DNA of 64,000 nucleotides from Seiridium cupressi (Eukaryota; Ascomycota; Sordariomycetes; Amphisphaeriales; Sporocadaceae), in contig JARVKI010000129.1 in NCBI GenBank assembly GCA_036674765.1, forward strand, positions 1 through 64,000, in the 5' to 3' direction. A program made the translations under genes and the position numbers. Positions 22,239 to 33,100 of the stretch are shown here, in pieces. Below the pieces are notes generated by a model, which was not told where the DNA came from, searched no databases, and worked only from the letters and a program-made list of their open reading frames with translations. The first letter of the stretch is position 1. Each line of letters starts with the position of its first letter.

Positions 22239-24614
22239 ATGGTGATTATGGCCACCAAGTTCACTCCGGAGGTCCTCCTCTCTGCCCCGCGCCGTTCCTC
22301 GGCTGTTCCGAACGAATCAGGAACTCTGGCTCTCTATTCCGGTCAGTACATATAGACTGCAACCAGGACTTCTCACATAAGCGCCCGTCGCTGTATACTA
22401 AGTGCCCATGCCCAGTCTCGACCTATTCCTTCGAGTCGCACTCGCGGAGCGCTGCCATCAACGTCCTCGACATCAAGACGGGCAATTCGACCGCGCTCTA
22501 CACAGACCAGGCATACTCGGAGCCAACATGGGTCTCGGACAGCGAGTTCCTGCTGCTCAAGAGCGGCGAGAAGGGCAACTCCCATCTGCTGGTTGCCAAT
22601 GCCACGAAACCAGGTTCTGAGTGGGTAGCCTTTTGCTTTTTCGGGATTCCCTACTCCGTCTCGCACTCCATTCCTTTGTACGCGCCATGGGCTAATGGAA
22701 CGACTGATCCTTCAGACCCCGCGAGATCAAAGTCTTCAGTGGCTCAATATCCGGTCTCAAGACCACGAAGCTCGATGACGATACGGTAGCCCTCGTTGTC
22801 TCGGCGCCCACGACACCCAAAGGCGAGCTATACAACCCGGCCGCCGAACCCAAGTCCTACTCCACAGGCAAGGTCTACACCGAGCTCTTCGTGCGGCATT
22901 GGGACTCCTACGTGACTAAGAACAAGTCCTCGCTCTGGTACGGTGCGCTAAAGAAAGGATCGCGGGATATCTGGAGCTTTGTCGGCTCGGGATTGACGAA
23001 TGCGCTCCAGAGCACCAAGCTCGAGAGCCCCGTGCCGCCCTTTGGTGGCACTGGCGACTTTGACATCAGCAAACAGGGTCTTGTCTTCGTGGCGAGCGAT
23101 CCCGAGCTCAACCCGGCGCTATGGACTAAGACGGATTTGTACTACATAGCCCTGAGCACCTTCACGGAGGAGAAGCCACCGGTGCCGCAGCAGGTAAAAA
23201 CGGGCCACCTACAGGGCTATAGCGGCTCGCCCGTCTTTTCGCATTCCGGCAATAGCGTCGCTTTCAAGCGAATGAGGCACCGGCAGTACGAGAGCGACAA
23301 ACCGCGGCTGTTGCTGATCCCGGACATCAAGGACCTGAGCAACGTACAGGAGTTCTTCAAGACTGATGACGGCGAGGGTGGTTGGGATCAACGGCCAGAT
23401 GCCATCGTCTGGAGTCACGACGACAGGGACTTGTTCGTCACAGCTGAAGACAAGGGCAAATCGCTGCTATATCGCTTACCATCGACGCCACTCGAGGCGA
23501 AGGAGCTCCCCAAGCCAGTAGCTCATAATGGCTCGATAGGGGATGTGTTCAATCTCTCCCCTTCTTCTAACAAACTTCTCACCACTTCAACATCGCTTGT
23601 CGACAGCTCCGCGTACAGTGTGGTAGACGCTGACGCAGATACTGATTCGTCATCGCCATCCCCCGCCTCTGTCACCCTTATTTCTAGCGCCTCGAAATCT
23701 GGCAAATCGTTCGGACTTCACCAATCCCAAGTGACAAGCATATGGTTCCCTGGCGCTGGTGATTACAAGGTCCATGCCCTTGTCATGAAACCCTCCAACT
23801 TCGACTCCTCTAAGAAATACCCGCTCGCCTTCCTCATCCACGGCGGTCCCCAGGGTGCCTGGAATGAATCGTGGTCCACAAGATGGAATCCCGCCATTTT
23901 CGCTGAGCAGGGATATGTGGTCGTGGCGCCGAACCCAACCGGGTCAACGGGCTATGGGCAGGCCTTTACCGATGCCATCGCAACCCAATGGGGAGGCCGG
24001 CCATACCAGGATCTGGAGAAGGGCTTCGAGTATATCAAGTCAAATCTCTCCTACGTCGATACCGACCGCGCTGTGGCCTTGGGCGCATCCTATGGAGGCT
24101 ATATGGTGAACTGGATCCAGGGCCAACCACTGGGCCGCAAGTTCAAGGCGCTCGTGTGCCATGACGGCGTCTTTAGCACCATGAGTGACTGGTCGACCGA
24201 GGAGCTCTTCTTCACCATCCATGACATGGGCGGCACGCTCTGGGACAACCGTGAGGGGTACGAGAAGTGGGACCCGGGGGCGTACACGGGCAACTGGGCG
24301 ACGCCACAGTTGATCATTCACTCAGAGCTCGATTACAGACTTCCCGTCACAGAGGGTCTGGCCGCGTTCAACGTATTGCAGACCAGGGGCGTGGATAGCA
24401 AGCTGTTGATCTTCCCAGATGAGAATCATGTGAGTCTCCTATCTTCCTACTTTATAAACTACGAACTAGTATGACTGACTTGCAATTCGAACAGTGGGTA
24501 TTAAAACCTGAGAACTCGCTCGTGTGGCATAAGGAGGTGCTAGGTTGGATCAACAAATACGCCGGCCTAGACACGACAGGCCTGGCTGAAGACACGGAGA
24601 AATTGGACATTTGA
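22239..24614 (+). CDS. Dipeptidyl-peptidase 5-type serine peptidase (S9C family), apparently not secreted
   Basis: Exons 22239-22341, 22416-22620, 22716-24429 and 24495-24614 give 713 aa, the size of DPP5. The N-terminus [20 protein letters not shown] and [20 protein letters not shown] opens the beta-propeller. The C-terminal alpha/beta hydrolase domain contains [37 protein letters not shown] and [11 protein letters not shown] (Ser561), LDYRLP (Asp642) and DENH/W across the last intron (His674), a complete triad. DPP5 enzymes release X-Ala, His-Ser and similar dipeptides. The well-known Aspergillus DPPV is secreted behind a signal peptide. Here the protein starts [12 protein letters not shown] with no hydrophobic leader, so an intracellular role is likely unless an upstream exon was missed. 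Ser/Asp-rich insert near residues 405-430. Confidence 0.93.
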
Positions 24615-25087
24615 TACTGGCCCATAAAATTGTGTGACGCTCGATGATAGGACCACGGCTAGTTAATACCGAGATTGAACATATATGAAACACTAAATAC
24701 GTCGAGATGGCGATGAAAACGCTTTGTTCCGAGCTGTGCTGCATGTAAGTCGATGCGGCGCGGCATCGAGGAATCGGATCATTATTAAATCATTCATAAC
24801 CATGATTCCAAACATGACACTGTGTGGAATATTGCTACGAAGGTCTAGTAGTCTATTATATCTGAGGTAATTGATGCTTCTCTTACATAACAGTGATTAG
24901 GGAACATGATCTCAAGTTATAGCTAAACTGCAAATGAAGAATGGACACCCTGAAGCACGTGTCTTACATGCGGCAAGCAAGCAAACGAAATTGGCGCCCA
25001 GTGTAGAGCATGAACTCCGCCCAAAACTCTAATTTGCCAAGTATGGCAGAGCGCCAACCCATTGCAGTTCGAAATATCCATCCATGG
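24615..25087. other. Convergent intergenic region
   Basis: About 470 bp between the 3' ends of the peptidase (plus) and the coiled-coil gene (minus). AT-rich; no gene seen. Confidence 0.6.
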
Positions 25088-26290
25088 TCAACGACGCCGT
25101 GCTCTCAATGTAGGTTTGGGGTCCATTGAAGTGCGTTTGGTATTGCCACCGCCATCGTCCAGGCTTCGACCACCGCGGTGTGTTTTCCCCAGCTTACGCT
25201 GTCGTCTTTCTTCCCTCAATGCCAATCGCACATCACCTGAGTCAAGGTGTCTGGAAAGCACCTCCTCAAATTCGGAATAAGTCAAGTATTTCAGATCAAT
25301 GAACAAGCGAATCTTGTGTATGCCAACACGTTTGGGCCGATGTAGTCTCTTGACTTTAGGGCAATGTCCAAGAATAACGTTCTGTAGTAATTCGGCCACC
25401 CTAGGCCTGTGAGCCTCTAGGAACTCTTCCATAAATCCGCTGTCGTCCTTTGGGGGCTCATTTCTGTAGACAATTGCGAATTGATTGAATATATGCTCGA
25501 ATTCGTCCGCAAGAGATGACCTGTGTCCTGGTTTTGCTGATACAGAAAGATTGCTCTTTGCCACCTCTGGCGCCGTGTTTCTAGAATTTTGGGTGCTCTC
25601 TTTACCAAGCGTCGTCTGTCCCGAATTCGCTTGAGCATTGTTTTTTGCTACATACCCGTCAGTGATGGGTGGTTGATGTGTGCAGTCAAACATACGCGGA
25701 GCAGCAACGATTGGATTTTGACGCAGTCTCTCTAGAAGCTCGAGCATCTCAGGCAAGTTCATTACGCCCAACAGCCGCAGTATGTCGGCCTCGCGGTCTC
25801 GGATCAAGGTTAATATGCCGGTAAACTCTGTTGAAACCGGGGTACTAAGACTCTCGATCTTATTCTCTGCCTTGGCTTGCCACGCCTCAGTGCTGTTTCG
25901 CAGGGTATTGAGAGCATTCATGAGATTTTTGTTCTCGCTAACCACAGTCTGGAGGTGCTGGCTTTGGGCTTCGAGTTCTTTACGCAAGTCCTCTTTGCCA
26001 CGGCCCAATTCTGCCAGAAGCGTCTCCTGCGCAAGACATTGGTCTTGGCTCTTCTTCAAGGCCGTTTGGATACCACTGATTAGTTCCTCCATCTGAGCGC
26101 TTCGTTGCTCATTACGTGCGTCACTCTCCATTCTCCGTTCCTCAAGTCCTTGTATTTGTTGGCTGGCCTGCAGCAACCCACACGCGTTGGACAGTGCCAA
26201 GTAGTTCTGCACTACGTTTTTGTTTTTGCAGGCTTGGACTTGGGCAAAACGAGCCCGAGCCCTTAGGTCGTGCTCATTTTGCTCCGCCAT
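25088..26290 (-). CDS. Coiled-coil protein of unknown function
   Basis: Uninterrupted 400-aa frame on the minus strand, starting at ATG 26290 (MAEQNEHDLRARARF); the reading frame continues upstream only through a TTG. I do not recognise the family. Residues about 40-150 are strongly heptad-like (QIQGLEERRMESDARNEQRS, QTALKKSQDQCLAQETLLAE, KEDLRKELEAQSQHLQTVV). The middle is Ser/Thr/Asn-rich and likely disordered. The C-terminal third contains a more globular stretch (DEFEHIFNQFAIVYR and FIDLKYLTYSEFEEVLSRHL) and ends very basic (RREERRQRKLG-type composition and RARRR). No signal peptide or membrane span. A single exon is unusual among its neighbours, which may mean a lineage-specific gene. 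Confidence 0.75.
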   Translation of the reverse strand: MAEQNEHDLRARARFAQVQACKNKNVVQNYLALSNACGLLQASQQIQGLEERRMESDARNEQRSAQMEELISGIQTALKKSQDQCLAQETLLAELGRGKEDLRKELEAQSQHLQTVVSENKNLMNALNTLRNSTEAWQAKAENKIESLSTPVSTEFTGILTLIRDREADILRLLGVMNLPEMLELLERLRQNPIVAAPRMFDCTHQPPITDGYVAKNNAQANSGQTTLGKESTQNSRNTAPEVAKSNLSVSAKPGHRSSLADEFEHIFNQFAIVYRNEPPKDDSGFMEEFLEAHRPRVAELLQNVILGHCPKVKRLHRPKRVGIHKIRLFIDLKYLTYSEFEEVLSRHLDSGDVRLALREERRQRKLGKTHRGGRSLDDGGGNTKRTSMDPKPTLRARRR

Positions 26291-27733
26291 CGCGAGCGGC
26301 AGATGTCGCAGGCTACTTGGCAACCGTTCGAGAAAGGAGAGTAAAGGGCCCGGGGGAGAGTGTGTTGATGCCGCTGAGCTGGTGTCAGAGGCGTGGGATG
26401 TGGGAGACAGGAGTCAATGGCAAAACGAAAATATCGTGTTTTGCCACGAATCCATGGAAAAGGTCGAATACCACGGCACTATACAGAAAAGCGTACGGTT
26501 GTAAGGAGAAACTATTGATAAGTGGCTGGGCGTAATGCAGTCTGGTTATTTGAATGCCCGGAAACGAATAGCCAGAAAGTGTGACATGATTGTTTTATTT
26601 ATTTTACTTTTTTAAACGGGAAGCCAGGGTTCAAGGTCTGTATTTTTTATGTGAAAAGGAAGGCACGCCAGAATCCAAATTGATTGGATGCCACGCCAAG
26701 AAGCATGGGAGTACCTTCCCTAGAACACAGAACCGTCGAGTTGTTGTACTTCTCTTGGCCGCTCCTGAGCCATGCTTTGGGGGTTGTTGTTCTGCATTCT
26801 AATTAAATACCTACATGTACCTACATTGTGTTGCATTACAGCCATCCATGATGCGCCAGTGTTCTCCCTCCTAGTGATTGTGCCTATGTAGTTCAACACG
26901 AATAAACAGTACTGCCCACCATCACATGGACTATATGAACTATCTCAGCCGTCTCACCAGTGAGGCAGTAATGATGATATGCCCTGCTTCACCACAGCAT
27001 ATGATACTTAATGGCCTGGAGGCTGTTGCTGCCTTTCGGAATCTGGGAGTGCAGCAGTTCGTATCCAATATCTACTGCGTCTTGTTCCGCTTGCAGCTAT
27101 CTACTACGCCGCAAGCGAGCTCTGATATTGCCCATGTAAACAGTGCTGATTGATAGTAAAAGGCCATACATAGGCACAACACCACATCAACGTTGAGCTT
27201 TTCTCTTTCTTTTTCTTCGTCTCTCCCCTTCTAAGCTCTCCTTGAATTGCACAAACCAGTCTGCAACAGGGAGTACATCAGAGATTACCGGGTGTGCATA
27301 GGGTGAAGCACACAAGCAGTGCCAAGAAACCATGGTCACTAAATTTATCATCGTCACGACCAAGACATTTCAGATTCTTTTCCAGGTTTTTATTCGGGTG
27401 AGAACTCGTGGCCTAGATACAAAGACGATGAAATAGAAAAGCGACCACGAGCCAACGAGTTTTATCTGACCGATACCGTGCACCTGTTGTGCAAAATTAG
27501 GTGCTAGATATCTAGCCATGTCTTCCACATGCATCATGATCGTTTGCCTCTCACCTATCATTACTGGCCATGCAGTAAACGTAGGCGGACAAGGCAAAAA
27601 CCCCCCCCCTCCAGTCTATCTGATCCCCAAAGATCCCTCTGCAGGACAATGTCGAAGACTTGCGATGTATCCCTTATGCTATGAGCAAACAAAGACAACT
27701 TTTGTGTGAAACAACAGCGGCGTGATCGAGTGT
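26291..27733. other. 1.4-kb intergenic region, no gene seen
   Basis: It holds the coiled-coil gene promoter and the eIF4A 3' region. Short ORFs (for example 26878-27153) are unconvincing. A run of 10 C lies near 27600. Confidence 0.55.
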
Positions 27734-29246
27734 CTAGATGAGGTCGGCAACGTTCATGGGCATCTCTTCGATCTGGGTGCTGTAGAATTGCTCGATCTCT
27801 CTCATCATACGGACATCCTCGGCGGTGACGAAGTTGATGGCAACGCCCTTTCGGCCGAAACGACCACCACGACCAATGCGATGGATGTAGTTCTCCCGGT
27901 TGGCGGGAAGGTCATAGTTGATGACCAGCGAAACCTGCTGGACATCGATACCACGAGCCAGAAGATCGGTGGCGATCAGAACACGGGAAGAGCCGGATCG
28001 GAACTCCTTCATGATAAGATCACGCTGGGCCTGGTCCATGTCTCCGTGCATGGCCGAGACGGTAAAGTCACGGGCAGTGAGCTTGTCAGTGAGCCAGTCG
28101 ACCTTTCGGCGAGTGTTGCAGAAGATGACGGCCTGGGTAATGGTGACAGTCTCGTACAAGTCGGAAAGGGTGTCAAGCTTCCACTCCTCCTTCTCAACGG
28201 CAATGTAGAACTGCTTGATACCCTCAAGGGTAAGCTCGTCCTTCTTGACCAGGATACGGACAGGGTCGCGCATGAACTTGGTGGTGACCTCCAAGACATC
28301 CTGGGGCATGGTGGCGGAGAGAAGGACAACCTGGGTCGACTGGGGAAGGAGCTGGAAGATATCGTAGATCTGCTCTGTGAAACCACGCTGGAGAAAAAAA
28401 GAGGTTAGAGTTTGGTTGTAGCTAGTGCAGGCATACAAGACGTACCGAAAGCATTTCATCGGCCTCGTCGAGGACAAACATCTTCATGCTGTCGGTCTTG
28501 AGGAAGCGACGTTGGATCATGTCGTGGACACGACCAGGGGTACCGACGACGACCTGGGGACCATCCTGGAGGGCCTTCATGTCATCACGGACACTGGTAC
28601 CTCCGATGCAAGCATGGCACTCAATGCTCATGAAGTCACCAATGGCAATAACGACCTTCTGGATCTGCTGAGCCAGCTCACGAGTGGGCGCAAGGATCAA
28701 AGCCTGGCATGCCTTCAGGTTGGGGTCGATCTTCTGGAGAACCGAAATGGAGAAAGTAGCGGTCTTTCCAGTACCGGACTGGGCCTGAGCAATGACATCG
28801 TGGCCTGATTTGAAACCGTCAGCGAACGTGGTCAAGAGCTATGAGGGGGTGCTATTTGAACTCACCCTTGATGACGGGCATGATAGCCCGCTGCTGGATA
28901 GCAGACGGGCGCTCGAAACCGTATGCATAGACACCTAATTGCGCCGGTCAGCTTTTCTGTCACTGCGCAGAAATTCACAAGCAACTGATTGCGACCTACC
29001 TCGAAGCAACTCGGACTTCAGGTTCATCTCATCAAAGGAGTCGACGGTTTCATCGTAGTTGGACTCGATCTGACCTGATGGAGGGGTAATGTTAGCATGG
29101 TCCGATCTGCAAAAAATTGAGAGTGGGTATGGAGGCGACGAAAACTGGGAAACCAAGGCCCAAGGATCTTTGGGATGTGACGGTAGAAGGTGATGCCACG
29201 GGGTGTGCTTACTCTGCTCGATGTCCTCCAAACCCTTGTCGGCCAT
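27734..29246 (-). CDS. tif1: ATP-dependent RNA helicase eIF4A
   Basis: Five exons on the minus strand: 29213-29246, 29000-29074, 28866-28934, 28446-28804 and 27734-28387, giving 396 aa, the standard eIF4A length. All DEAD-box motifs are intact: [10 protein letters not shown] (Q), AQSGTGKT (I), PTRELA (Ia), TPGR (Ib), DEAD (II), SAT (III), [11 protein letters not shown] (IV), [12 protein letters not shown] (V) and HRIGRGGR (VI). It ends with the conserved [11 protein letters not shown]. eIF4A is the cytoplasmic cap-complex helicase that unwinds 5' leaders for 40S scanning. Four introns, three of them clustered in the first third, fit a highly expressed fungal gene. The start codon is 737 bp from the divergent JmjC gene. 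Confidence 0.98.
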
Positions 29247-29983
29247 GATTGCGGTTTGATGTCCGTAAAATCGAGATATCAAGCGCCTGGCCTGAAATCT
29301 CGAAGATATGCGGTGGTGGGTGGTGGGGTTGCGTAGAAGAATGCGCAGACCGACCGCAAAGGAAGCGAAGGTTCTGCGACAGCGACAGCTGCGAGACTAA
29401 AAGTGGTGAAATTAAACTAGATCAGATGCTCTCGGTCGTCGAGAGCGAATCTAAATCTAGAGGAGGGCAGTTCTGTGATTGTGCGTTGCGTTTGATGTTG
29501 CAATGAAGATTCCAAAGAATCCGTAGTTGGGGAGGACGTTCCAGATATTAACGCGAAAAATTTTGGGCAAGAAGCCGCCGCCTGCGAAAAATTCAAATGG
29601 CCCGTGCGCAGCCCAAAGGCGGAACGGGGCAATATTCACTTGGAATTGCGCTCCCTCACGCTCTCATTGGCCGAAGGTTGGAGACGCTGGGGGACAAGAG
29701 TCACTGATAGACTTGTTCGCTGCCAACCGAACGATTCAGCTGTCTCTATACTTTCAGCTACCCTACAAAATCCTTTCTTTGCCTCTCGCTGACGCAGATC
29801 GCCTCCCGTATGCATCCTGCGACTTTTTGGGCGTGAACAGCGCCTGCATCTGTCATTCGCTTTGTGGCGGTGTGTAGTAGTGGTCGCATAGGGCTAGCCT
29901 TCCACCATCACCGGGTGTAATCTACCACTATCTTTGTGCCCGATTTCACCGGCAGGCATTCTACGGGGGTGCATGGCCTAGAG
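29247..29983. promoter_or_regulatory. Shared divergent promoter of eIF4A and the F-box/JmjC gene
   Basis: A 737-bp gap between two outward ATGs. It must contain both promoters and 5' leaders. CT-rich stretches occur near both starts. No ORF here resembles a protein family, and no specific factor site can be asserted. Confidence 0.6.
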
Positions 29984-31801
29984 ATGCTGCTGTCACGGGA
30001 TGTAGGCCTCTCCAACGGGGGGACTGTGAGCAGCCGTGCGGCCGGCTCTCCAGACAGCTTGGTCAGCATCAATGGCGCAGCCGTCGTTGAGTCATCCACT
30101 GAGTTCATACCAGTCCACCCCCTCGGAGTCAAACCACTAGGCAACCAGTACTTTGCTTCTGGCCCTCTGGCTCGGCAAGCCCTTGGCCATGTGGGCCGCC
30201 TTCCTGATGAGATGATTCTACAGCTCCTGGAATATCTTCAGCCTGAGTCACTCGAGAGCTTGGGCTCTACTTGTCGGTTCTTACATGCCTTCTGTCGGCT
30301 GGACGATCTGTGGAAACCCTTATTTCTCGAGTAGGTGACTGCAACCTTCACGGCACATGATGGGGCTCCCCTGTCTGGCCCCTGCATATGAGTCAATATC
30401 ATACTCCTCCGTTATGAGCATGATATACCCCGGGAAAACGACTAACTGGGTTGCAGGTCCGTAGTTGGGCCAGCCCTTCCGCCGTGGAGAGGCACATGGA
30501 GGAATACGCTTCTACAACTCCCCGAAGATGTTTCGACGAGAATAGATTGTAGCAATGTATTCTCCGATGTCCTGCACAGGCCATTCGCTTGTTCCAATAT
30601 CGTTTTGAAGAACTATGTCTCTGGTATTCCTCGAGGAAACCAAATTTCCCGGCTCAGCAATCTTTCATACGGGGACTTTGCAGAGCGATGGAGCGATCAG
30701 CCCTTCATTCTCACAGACTATGTCCAGTCATGGCCGGTCTACGAGGACTGGACTATTGAGAAACTCAACAAGTCGTACTCGAATGTTGACTTCAGGGCCG
30801 AGGCAGTTGATTGGCCATTCTCGGCGTACCACAGCTATATGTGCAACAGTCGCGATGAGAGTCCGTTGTACCTTTTCGATCGCAAATTCGCCGAGAAAAT
30901 GGGCATCAAAATCGGTCACGAGGAGGACTGCGCGTATTGGCCACCCGAGTGCTTTGGCGAAGACGTGTTCCACTTGCTGGGTCAAGAAAGACCCGCACAC
31001 CGATGGTTGAGTAAGTGCAGTCTCCTGCCACTGCAACACCCCTCATCGGTTTAGTTTTCATCATGTTCCCGTGGCTGATGTAGCATAGTCATTGGGCCTG
31101 AGCGGAGCGGTTCTACTTTCCACAAGGATCCGAATGGCACCGGCGCTTGGAATGCGGTTATCCAGGGTTCTAAATATTGGCTCATGTTCCCACCGAGTGT
31201 ACCTCAACCTCCTGGCGTTTTCGTATCAGCAGACAGCAGCGAGGTCACGAGTCCATTGAGCATTGCAGAATATCTCCTGACATTCCACGCGGAGGCGCGG
31301 AAAGAGGCAGGATGCCTTGAAGGTATCTGTGGAGCAGGAGAGCTGTTATATGTCCCTAGCGGATGGTGGTGAGTTCTACCGCTTTTTCCCCCGGCGTTGT
31401 CCCCACACAGAGACGTTGGACGACGAGATGGAACTGACGCTGGGCTTTACTCCAGGCATCTAGTAGTCAACCTGGAAGCAGGCATTGCTCTAACACAGAA
31501 TTTCGTGACGAATTCCAAGAAACATCTCGCCCATGTTCTCTCCTTCTTGAAGGACAAGCCGGACCAGGTCACTGGGTTCAGCAGAGATGTTGAAAGTCCA
31601 TACGATTTGTTTGTTCAGAGGCTTCGGGAAAAGCAGCCGCAGCTGCTAGAACAGGCTTTCGAAGAAATGGAACGCAAGAGCGCAGGCAAGAAGCGTCGAT
31701 GGGAAGAAGCAGTTGGCTCCAAGGAGGAGACTGGAAACGGAAGTGGCGGGTTCAATTTCGGCTTTGGCGGCGATGATCTGGAAGACGACGAAATACCTTG
31801 A
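29984..31801 (+). CDS. F-box plus JmjC-domain protein, JMJD6-like Fe(II)/2-oxoglutarate oxygenase
   Basis: Exons 29984-30330, 30457-31010, 31089-31368 and 31456-31801 give 508 aa. An F-box lies near residues 70-115 (GRLPDEMILQLLEYLQPESL and GSTCRFLHAFCRLDDLWKPL). The JmjC catalytic domain holds SGSTFHKDPNGTGAWNAVIQ (His312 and Asp314), GSKYWLMFPP with the 2-oxoglutarate lysine, and VPSGWWHLVVN (His395). The HxD...H spacing and wording match JMJD6. JMJD6 relatives hydroxylate lysines of splicing and other nuclear proteins, and the F-box suggests SCF linkage; the actual substrate cannot be read. The C-terminus is acidic, with a KKRRW cluster before EDDEIP. The frame continues upstream only through GTG, so ATG 29984 is the start. 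Divergent from eIF4A. Confidence 0.93.
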
Positions 31802-33100
31802 TCATGTTCTCAAGTTTCGGGCCGGGACTCGACCTAAGGCGAGGACACACATGAGTTACTCGATCAAAAGCCGCTACGCGTTTGCACTGTCGCGTCAATC
31901 CAAGACAATGCGGAACAAACACAGCCTGGAAATAAACACGGTGTTTCTCACTCGGGGTCACTGCCATATCTACATAAGACTTCATCATGGTTCGTCGTTG
32001 ACGCATGCTTCACTGATCCACGGAAAGACAGCCAGAGCCACCAGGTGGAAGACTATAAAGAACAGTAGCAAATTGGTCAATCTCCTCGTGACCCCAATCC
32101 GTCGTAAATCAGAGCGCGCGACGACTCAGTTCGCCATGGCATCTAAATGCTTCATTAGGTCTAGTAATGGGCAATACACATAACGATTGACTTGTTATTG
32201 CTGTCTTAGACTTCGGTAAAAATCATTGCTCTCGGTGTACATACAATTCGAGAGGATCCAATCATGGGCCAGGAAAAGCTCAGGAGGAAATGCGCCTCAT
32301 TGTGTGCAGTGAGGCTCGAACTACGTTGTATCGTTGGGTGAAGAGCAGGTTATGTGTAAGCAGCCCACCATGTAGCCCCTCCCACCTCCAGCGCGCCGGA
32401 GTTAAGATGCAATCCCACAACCCACATTAGGGGCTAGGGAGCATTAGGCGAAGCTACAGCACGCACTGGGCGTGTGCCAGCCCCTTCACCGGACTGGTGG
32501 TCAGGTCTCTCAGGTCCCCGAGCCTGGCAAGCGCCCCCAAGCCCTCTACGCCGCCGGAATGGCCCATTCCCCCCCCCACCTGCTGCATCATCGTCCCCCG
32601 AGCACCTTAGGTCGGGTTAGAGCATTGCAAGCAAGCAGCACCCTGCTCTGCCTGCGTCGCCCCCATCATATCGGAGCTTCAAGGTGAGAGAGCGACAGCA
32701 GCTGAACGAGAGGCCGTCGTCTCCTCGTATGCCCCAGGTTATTGCGCCATCAGCTCGGCTTCGCTTGTGGCACAACAACATGCGCATCGTGCCCGTCTTC
32801 TCCAGCTAACCCTCCCCCATCTACCACTTGTCCTTAATTTTCTCGTCTGACTGTCTTGTCTCACTCGCGACGAGCGACCACACCGTCTCGTCTCGCTGCT
32901 TCACCTCTCCATCCAGGCACCTCGAATAGTCAGCACGCCCGCCCGCCAGCCTTATGATTCGCCTTATTGAAGGAAGCTTTCTAAATATATCGCACCATCG
33001 CTTCAAACCGTCGTGACCACGATCAATCTCTCTCGCCCAGAGCCTCTTCTTTCTCGCATTCCACCGTGACCCTCACTCTCCTTTCTGACGCCGCGTCATC
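31802..33100. other. Intergenic plus long pyrimidine-rich leader
   Basis: About 1.3 kb. The right half (about 32500-33100) is strongly C/T-rich with TCTCGTCT-type runs, as in fungal promoters and 5' leaders, and leads into the SMR gene. No gene is supported. Confidence 0.55.

Noticed and set aside
27722..28408. 228-aa plus-strand ORF opposite eIF4A
   Set aside because: It lies wholly antisense to the conserved helicase exon, with mirrored composition and no domain.
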